Part shown: positions 6,937 to 10,961 of the stretch, piece after piece
Layout of the letters: each line of letters opens with the position of its first letter
Numbering within the stretch: the first letter of the stretch is position 1
Source: Alphaproteobacteria bacterium
GTDB lineage: Bacteria; Pseudomonadota; Alphaproteobacteria; Caulobacterales; Maricaulaceae
Length of the DNA: 10,961 nucleotides
Direction: 5' to 3'
Assembly: GCA_030428405.1 (NCBI GenBank)
Contig: JAUIEH010000046.1
Span: 1 to 10,961 of the forward strand
Position numbers and translations under genes: made by a program
The notes under the pieces: model-generated
The model's input: only the letters and a program-made list of their open reading frames with translations
Told to the model about the DNA's origin: nothing
Database searches by the model: none

Positions 6937-7610
6937 GTCGCAGCGCCGCCCGGCTTGCGCGGTTTCTTCATCGGCGCAGCGTCCGGCGGACGGTGATAGG
7001 CCGGCGCCGCCGGCGCGCTCGCTGGGTCGAGCTTTTCGGCAAGGTCGGCGAGCGCAGCCATGCTCGGCCAGGCCGGCGCGCCCTCTTGCGTGTTCGCCAT
7101 GTCTTCGATCAGCGCTGCGCCCGAACCTGCGACTGCGAGTTGGTCGACGGCGCGCGCGCGCATCAGCTCGGCGAGCGCTGCGGCCGCGGCGTCGGCTGGT
7201 TGGGTCACGAGCTCCGTTATCGGACGGCCATGCTCATAAGCGCGCCAGACGACCTCGTTGCGCTTTGCGTCGTGCAGCGCCGCGCTGAGTGGTTGGGCCT
7301 CCATCTGTGCGCCAAGCGCATCAAGCGCGTGCACGCCGACAGTCTCAATCCCGAGCGCCGCCGCCATGCCCCGCCCGAACGCCGCGCCGACGCGCACGCC
7401 GGTGAAGCTGCCCGGTCCGACGACCACGCCGATGCGCGTAATCTGTGCAGGAAGAATGTCGGCTTCCGCGAGCGCGGCGTTGACGACGGCGGCGAGGCGC
7501 TTGTCATGACCGCGACCGATCTCCTCGGCGCGCAGCACGTCCGCGCCGCCATCGGCGCGCACAAGCGCTGCGCAGCGCGCGCCGGCCGTATCGATCAAAA
7601 GCAAAGCCAT
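6933..7610 (-). CDS. tsaB: tRNA threonylcarbamoyladenosine biosynthesis protein TsaB
   Basis: TsaB (YeaZ) is the non-catalytic partner of TsaD in the TsaBDE complex that makes t6A37 in ANN-decoding tRNAs. The 225-residue protein has the ASKHA-fold start MALLLIDTAG, the segment GRGHDKRL (32-39) and the family signature VVGPGSFTGVRVG (63-75). The C-terminal half is variable, as usual in the family, and the tail is Pro/Ala-rich (about 196-225). The ATG at 7610 is the only sensible start; no strong Shine-Dalgarno sequence is seen before it. It follows nfu by 54 bases and overlaps rimI by four bases. Confidence 0.95.
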   Translation of the reverse strand: MALLLIDTAGARCAALVRADGGADVLRAEEIGRGHDKRLAAVVNAALAEADILPAQITRIGVVVGPGSFTGVRVGAAFGRGMAAALGIETVGVHALDALGAQMEAQPLSAALHDAKRNEVVWRAYEHGRPITELVTQPADAAAAALAELMRARAVDQLAVAGSGAALIEDMANTQEGAPAWPSMAALADLAEKLDPASAPAAPAYHRPPDAAPMKKPRKPGGAAT

Positions 7611-7664
7611 GATGGCGAGCTAATGCCGCGCCCGCCCGCATTCGTCAAAGCGCGACGCCGCCCC

Positions 7665-8249
7665 TCAAAGCTCCGCTTCGACGGCGGTCACTTCGGGCAC
7701 GAAATGGGTGAGCAGGCGTTCAATGCCCATTTTTAGGGTCATGGTGGAGCTGGGACAGCCCGCGCAGGCGCCGCGCATTGTCAGAAACACGCGGCCGGTA
7801 TCGGGTTCGAAGCGGTGAAACACGATGTCGCCGCCATCCTCCGCCACGGCCGGACGCACGCGCGTGTCCAATAGTTCCTTGATCGCGCCGACGACGCGTT
7901 GAGCGTCGTCGTCATAGTCGATGTCAGCTTCGCCCGAGGCGGCGGCGCCCGCCCCGCCGACCCCGTCCGCCATCACCGGCGCGCCGGACGTAAAGTGATC
8001 CATGATCGCGGCGAGGACGGCTGGTTTTAAGTGGTCCCAGTCAATGGCCTCGGTCTTGGTGACAGTGACGAAGTCCGGACCGAAAAACACCGCGTTGACG
8101 CCTGCGATGTCGAACAAATCGCGCGCCAGCGGGCTCGACTGAGCCTGATCGGCGTCGTCGAAAGCGCGCGCGCCGTCCGGCGAAACGTCTCGCCCCGGCA
8201 GGAACTTGATGCTGGCGGGATTGGGCGTTAGCTCGGTCTGAATGAACAT
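7665..8249 (-). CDS. nfu: Nfu-type Fe-S cluster scaffold/carrier protein
   Basis: The 194-residue protein has the two-domain layout of mitochondrial NFU1. An N-terminal Nfu_N domain (MFIQTELTPNPASIKFLPG at 1-19, to about 90) is joined by a Gly/Ala/Asp-rich linker (about 94-115) to a C-terminal NifU domain. That domain has ELLDTRVRPAVAEDGGDI (125-142) and the cluster-binding CxxC, C162-AG-C165. It should carry [4Fe-4S] clusters to client enzymes; MiaB in the next unit is a possible client (inference). The frame is open upstream to 8663, but that part is Arg-rich and overlaps the usp gene. The ATG at 8249 begins the conserved MFIQT and has AAGGAG ten bases upstream, so it is chosen. UspA-Nfu-tsaB adjacency recurs in Alphaproteobacteria. 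Confidence 0.95.
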   Translation of the reverse strand: MFIQTELTPNPASIKFLPGRDVSPDGARAFDDADQAQSSPLARDLFDIAGVNAVFFGPDFVTVTKTEAIDWDHLKPAVLAAIMDHFTSGAPVMADGVGGAGAAASGEADIDYDDDAQRVVGAIKELLDTRVRPAVAEDGGDIVFHRFEPDTGRVFLTMRGACAGCPSSTMTLKMGIERLLTHFVPEVTAVEAEL

Positions 8250-8259
8250 TTTGGCGGCG

Positions 8260-8265
8260 CTCCTT
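8260..8265 (-). promoter_or_regulatory. Ribosome-binding site that sets the nfu start
   Basis: AAGGAG on the minus strand lies ten bases before the ATG at 8249-8247. It supports the 194-residue form over the much longer open frame that reaches 8663. Confidence 0.7.
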
Positions 8266-8332
8266 GTCTCGCTCACTTGGACGTCGCGAGCGCTGCAATC
8301 AAGACGCTTGGCACGCGCGTCCGACGCGACGC

Positions 8333-8809
8333 TCAGGTGACGGCGCGGACATCCGCGCGCGTCATGGCGCCGGGAACAACCGTAACAGGGATTGCGCGCT
8401 TGCCGAACAAGCCGCGACCGCCACGCGCGATGGCGGAGACGAGCGGTCCCGGCGCGCCGCCTGGAGCTGCGCCAAGCACGAGAATGCGGATCGAGGTGTC
8501 TTCCTCGATGAAATGCATCAGCTCGACGCGCAGATCGCCTTCGCGGATGACGAATTCCGGCGGTTCGCCAAGCTCGGCGGAGACTTCCTCGGCGAGGTCC
8601 GCCATCAGGCGTTCGGCGCCTTCGCGCGCTTCGCGCCGCATTTCCTCGCCGACGCCGAGCCAATGCTCGAAGCCGAGAGGCTCAACGACCGAGAAGAGCG
8701 AGACCTTGCCGTTGGTTTTCGCCGCACGACGCGCAGCGAAATAGGCCGCAAGACGGCTCTCTGCAGAGCCGTCCGCCACGACCAGGAATTTGAACACGGC
8801 GTCCGTCAT
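8333..8809 (-). CDS. Universal stress protein (UspA family)
   Basis: A 158-residue single-domain Usp protein. The N-terminal strand and loop FKFLVVADGSAESRLA (6-21) match the family 'ilvavDgS' start. The C-terminal segment ILVLGAAPGGAPGPLVS (109-125), followed by AIPVTVVPG (139-147), corresponds to the nucleotide-binding loop and last strand. The loop is shorter and more Ala/Pro-rich than the usual G-2x-G-9x-G(S/T), so ATP binding is uncertain. Usp proteins are cytosolic and induced by varied stresses; the specific role here is unknown. It precedes nfu by 83 bases, an arrangement shared with other Alphaproteobacteria. A 75-base gap separates it from the chaperone gene upstream. Confidence 0.88.
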   Translation of the reverse strand: MTDAVFKFLVVADGSAESRLAAYFAARRAAKTNGKVSLFSVVEPLGFEHWLGVGEEMRREAREGAERLMADLAEEVSAELGEPPEFVIREGDLRVELMHFIEEDTSIRILVLGAAPGGAPGPLVSAIARGGRGLFGKRAIPVTVVPGAMTRADVRAVT

Positions 8810-8863
8810 GACGCGAAACTGGCGCCCTTCTCACGTTTTGCGCAAGTCGGACGATTCGGCCTC

Positions 8864-8878
8864 GGCGCTCAAAGCGCC
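8864..8878 (-). terminator. Short hairpin after the PCu(A)C-like gene
   Basis: A 6-bp inverted repeat (GGCGCT / AGCGCC) with a 3-base loop lies six bases after the chaperone stop at 8885. It is well placed to mark the 3' end of the metal-handling unit, but no T-run follows on either strand, so intrinsic termination is doubtful. It may be a processing or stability end. Confidence 0.3.
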
Positions 8879-8884
8879 TCAGCC

Positions 8885-9388
8885 TCAGTGGTTCGCATGT
8901 TCTCCGTTGGAAACGCGCGTGGGATCGTCAACAACGCTGGTTTCAACGGTGATTTCCCCTGCACGTTCAAAGCTCAGCGTCATCTCGGCCGCATCACCGT
9001 CGGACAAGCCGTCCTGCACGCCAAAGGCCATGACGTGCAGACCGCCGGGCTCAAACGAAAGCGCGCCGCTTGCCGGAACCTCGACGCCGTCTTCCTGCTC
9101 GACCATGCGCGCGCGGTCGTTCTCGACCACGGTTGCGTGCAGTTCCGTGCGTTCTGCGACACTGAGGCTGACGGCGAGCAGACGATCGGCGCCGCCGGCG
9201 TTCTGGACGGTGAAATAGGCCGCCGAGATGTCGCGGCCGCCGGGAGGGGTGCGCATGCGTGCGTCCGACACCGTTATCTGCGGCGGCGAGGCAGTCTCTG
9301 CGTCGCCATCCGCTGCATCATCTGAGCACGCGGCCAGCGCCATGAGGCCTAAGCCCGCCAGCGCTGAAACCAGACCGAATGCGCGCAT
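8885..9388 (-). CDS. PCu(A)C-type copper chaperone, predicted lipoprotein
   Basis: The 167-residue protein starts with a lipoprotein signal peptide: hydrophobic 4-20, lipobox LAAC with C21 as the lipidated residue. A Ser/Asp/Ala linker then leads into a PCu(A)C (DUF461) domain at about 37-152. The copper site is H84-x10-M95-x22-H118-x-M120; the usual spacing between the Met and the second His is 21, so there is one extra residue. EVPASGALSFEPGGLHVM (103-120) is typical of the family. The tail GEHANH adds two histidines. Known relatives carry Cu(I) in the periplasm, often to the CuA site of cytochrome oxidase; no oxidase gene lies in this window. It starts 5 bases after the barrel gene's stop, so the two are surely cotranscribed. 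Asp after the lipidated Cys is absent (CSDD), favouring outer-membrane sorting by the E. coli rule. Confidence 0.88.
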   Translation of the reverse strand: MRAFGLVSALAGLGLMALAACSDDAADGDAETASPPQITVSDARMRTPPGGRDISAAYFTVQNAGGADRLLAVSLSVAERTELHATVVENDRARMVEQEDGVEVPASGALSFEPGGLHVMAFGVQDGLSDGDAAEMTLSFERAGEITVETSVVDDPTRVSNGEHANH

Positions 9389-9393
9389 ATGAA

Positions 9394-10458
9394 CTAGCCT
9401 CCGAATGAGTATTGCAGCCCGATGGTCGCCATCCAGTCGGACGCCATCTGCGGACCGTTGAGATCTTGATAGATGGGAAACGCGACTTCCGCAGCCAGTC
9501 TGACGCCGCGCAATCCGCCGGACTGGCCGGCGAGATTGGCGCCAACGGCGAAATCAACGCGCTCGCCGCCGTAATTGGCCGGATCAGCGGTCTGCACGGG
9601 CGCAGCGATGCGGGCGTCGCGCCCGTCAATGTCGCCGATGGTTCGCGCCGCCAGGCGCGCGGAGAAGCTGGCCGCGTCGGACGCGGCGTAGGACGCCCAG
9701 GCAGTGGCGTGAAACTCGTCGCCGAGATGATAATCGGCGTCGTTTTCGTGCACGCGCAGGATCGCCGTCGCCTGGCCGCCCCACCCGATCTGGCCGTGAT
9801 GACCGGCGATGGTGAGCCCGAGAATGGGATCGAACGTGCCCGAACCCAGCTGCATGGCGTAAGGCAGCGTCAGCGTCGGCCGCATATTCATCGGCGTGAG
9901 CACGTCGTCGGTTTCATCGATGGAGCCCGTGGGGAGCGACACGCCCAGCGTGGCGTGGGCGCGCCAATGTTCGCCCTGCGTCAGACGAATGAGCGCGGAA
10001 ACGCGCGTATCGCCAAAGCCTTCGCTCGTCGTCGTGAACGCGCCCAAGCGGTTGGTCCCCATCATGCCCTGGAAGGTCACGTGGTCCATCTCACGCGAAA
10101 GATAATTGGCCATGGCCATCAGCGTGACGCGGTCGCTCGGCGCCCACATCGCGCCGAACATGTGCATGTCCGTCGTCATGTCGAGCGGAACGACGCGCAA
10201 GGTCGGCGGCATGCCGAACGGGTTGGCGACCGAAGTCGCGATTGTCTCAGGCGAGACTTCGTCCGAGCCGATGCGCGAGCCGCTCATCGACATTCGCATG
10301 AAGCGGTAGGAGAACATCACCTCGCCGCTATTATGGGTGTGATCGCCCATGACGCCGATCGGCGCGTGCGCGTCAGCGCGCGCGCCATTGAGGTCGGCAT
10401 AGGCAGGCGCCTGCGCCGACGCGAGCGCGAACACGCCCGCAATCAGGTATTTTTTCAT
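9394..10458 (-). CDS. Met/His-rich outer-membrane beta-barrel protein, putative metal transporter
   Basis: The 354-residue product has a Sec signal peptide with predicted cleavage after A21 (APAYA|D). The rest alternates short amphipathic strands and turns (GFGDTRVSALIRL, GVSLPTG, ATIGLQYSF), as in barrel proteins annotated 'transporter' (phenol MetA-degradation-like, PF13557 type). The mature N-terminal third is unusually rich in Met and His: MGDHTH at 37-42, RFMRMSM at 52-58, MTTDMHM at 94-100, and MAMANYLSREMDH at 114-126. I count 15 Met between residues 37 and 133. With a DUF2946-type gene before it and a copper chaperone 5 bases after it, a role in copper passage or binding at the outer membrane is likely, but this is inference. 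The chain ends in SFGG rather than the usual terminal aromatic. A 70-base gap with a hairpin precedes the ATG, and no good Shine-Dalgarno sequence is seen. Confidence 0.75.
   Translation of the reverse strand: MKKYLIAGVFALASAQAPAYADLNGARADAHAPIGVMGDHTHNSGEVMFSYRFMRMSMSGSRIGSDEVSPETIATSVANPFGMPPTLRVVPLDMTTDMHMFGAMWAPSDRVTLMAMANYLSREMDHVTFQGMMGTNRLGAFTTTSEGFGDTRVSALIRLTQGEHWRAHATLGVSLPTGSIDETDDVLTPMNMRPTLTLPYAMQLGSGTFDPILGLTIAGHHGQIGWGGQATAILRVHENDADYHLGDEFHATAWASYAASDAASFSARLAARTIGDIDGRDARIAAPVQTADPANYGGERVDFAVGANLAGQSGGLRGVRLAAEVAFPIYQDLNGPQMASDWMATIGLQYSFGG
9398..9402 (-). promoter_or_regulatory. Ribosome-binding site of the chaperone gene, inside the barrel gene
   Basis: GGAGG on the minus strand lies nine bases before the chaperone ATG (9388-9386). 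It is made of the last two sense codons (GGA GGC) of the barrel gene, just before its TAG at 9396-9394. Confidence 0.75.
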
Positions 10459-10479
10459 TTCGAAAACCCAACACTACGG

Positions 10480-10498
10480 GGCGCCGATCAGCGGCGCC
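10480..10498 (-). other. Intergenic hairpin between DUF2946-like and barrel genes
   Basis: A perfect 7-bp inverted repeat (GGCGCCG / CGGCGCC) with a 5-base loop sits in the 70-base gap, 21 bases before the barrel gene ATG. No U-tract follows. It could act as an attenuator, an mRNA processing or stability element, or a partial terminator that lowers expression of the downstream genes. No function is shown. Confidence 0.4.
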
Positions 10499-10528
10499 GG
10501 TTTGACCGATTTGCTCTTCTCATTGCGG

Positions 10529-10942
10529 TCAGGCCGTAGGCGGCGCGCGCCCGCCCAAGGGCGGTCCGCGGGCGAGGAATATCGGCTGGTCGCTCTGTGC
10601 TGGACCAGGATTTGTCGAGAATGAAATATAGTGAACCGGCGCGAAGCTCATCAGCGCGCTGAGCGCGCAATGCTTGCCGGGCGTGCAGGCGTGACAATGG
10701 CCAGGAGCAGTGTCGCCGCCCTCATCTTCGCTTTGAGGGGCTTCCATGCCGGCTGCGGCGAAAATCTCCTGCAGCGCGGCGGCCATTCGGTCGCTCGGCG
10801 CCTCGCGTCCGCACCAGGCGGAAAGCCAGCCGCCAGCGTCACCGCCGGCGAGCGCAGCCGCCTGCGGGCCTATGGCGCTGAGCGCCATGGCGAACGCCGT
10901 CACATAAGCGGCGATGCGCTGTCTGATGCGTCCCCTCAACAT
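10529..10942 (-). CDS. DUF2946-like exported protein with Cys/His cluster
   Basis: The 137-residue protein has a basic N-terminus (RGRIRQR) and a hydrophobic segment at about 10-31, read as a signal peptide or anchor. The middle holds a lone C44 and a compact cluster, HCHACTPGKHC (82-92), with three Cys and three His. The C-terminal part has FLARGPP (122-128), an ending typical of DUF2946 (PF11162) proteins, which are often found in copper-related loci. The cluster is a plausible metal site, possibly for Cu, but the family has no settled function. It is the first gene of the three-gene metal cluster in this window. Only 19 bases lie upstream before the edge, so its promoter and any further upstream genes are out of view. 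The ATG at 10942 precedes a clear signal-like segment and is accepted. Confidence 0.65.
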   Translation of the reverse strand: MLRGRIRQRIAAYVTAFAMALSAIGPQAAALAGGDAGGWLSAWCGREAPSDRMAAALQEIFAAAGMEAPQSEDEGGDTAPGHCHACTPGKHCALSALMSFAPVHYISFSTNPGPAQSDQPIFLARGPPLGGRAPPTA

Positions 10943-10961
10943 CGCGAAAATCAGATCACGA

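Noticed and set aside
8290..8332. Possible terminator after usp built from GCGTC/GACGC repeats
   Set aside because: Several short competing stems of 5 bp with poor loops and no T-run; no single convincing structure.
8250..8663. N-terminal extension of Nfu to 8663
   Set aside because: The extra 138 residues are Arg-rich, overlap usp in another frame, and precede the conserved MFIQT start, which has its own AAGGAG.
8264..9325. 353-codon plus-strand open frame spanning the usp and chaperone genes
   Set aside because: It crosses two well-supported minus-strand genes and their gap, and shows no domain or start signal.
9412..10539. 375-codon plus-strand open frame opposite the barrel gene
   Set aside because: Arg/His/Gly-rich low-complexity translation with no recognisable motif. 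The opposite strand encodes a signal peptide and family motifs. It is a shadow of GC-biased codon use.
1..10961. tRNA genes, rRNA, CRISPR arrays, insertion sequences, integrase or attachment sites
   Set aside because: Read on both strands, no cloverleaf, regular repeat-spacer pattern, transposase motif or flanking repeats were seen. Gaps between genes are at most 125 bases.

Overview
The window is GC-rich DNA from an alphaproteobacterium. The evidence is the gene order (UspA - Nfu - tsaB - rimI - fur - X - miaB - phoH - ybeY - corC - lnt), the alphaproteobacterial type of Fur, and the mitochondrial-NFU1-like Nfu protein. A Caulobacterales/Hyphomonadales-like bacterium would fit, but the genus cannot be fixed from sequence alone. 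All 14 genes are on the minus strand, so transcription runs from high to low coordinates. Long plus-strand reading frames are codon-bias shadows. No RNA gene, CRISPR array, insertion sequence or attachment site was seen.

In transcription order, 10942-8885 holds three exported proteins that look like a metal (copper) handling unit. They are a DUF2946-type protein with a Cys/His cluster, a Met/His-rich outer-membrane beta-barrel protein, and a PCu(A)C-type copper-chaperone lipoprotein. Any promoter upstream of the first gene lies at or beyond the right edge. Next, 8809-5006 holds a universal stress protein, the Fe-S scaffold/carrier Nfu, TsaB (tRNA t6A synthesis), RimI (N-terminal acetyltransferase), Fur, and a membrane-anchored ClpP/SDH-like protein of unknown function. 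The last of these occupies the slot between fur and miaB that holds a PlsC-type acyltransferase in several other Alphaproteobacteria. A GC-rich hairpin just after its stop probably ends this unit.

A candidate promoter follows at once (4954-4982) and would drive miaB-phoH-ybeY-corC-lnt (4880 to beyond position 1). These genes serve tRNA ms2i6A modification, an RNA-linked ATPase, rRNA maturation endonuclease YbeY, a CBS-domain CorC protein and apolipoprotein N-acyltransferase. They are packed with overlaps or a 1-base gap. Three junctions in the window (tsaB/rimI, miaB/phoH, corC/lnt) share the same four-base GTGA stop/start overlap.

The core is conserved housekeeping. The parts most worth a second look are the three-gene metal cluster and the ClpP-like membrane protein. 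No stretch above 300 bases lacks a gene. The largest gap is 4881-5005, which holds the terminator, promoter and leader hairpin described below.
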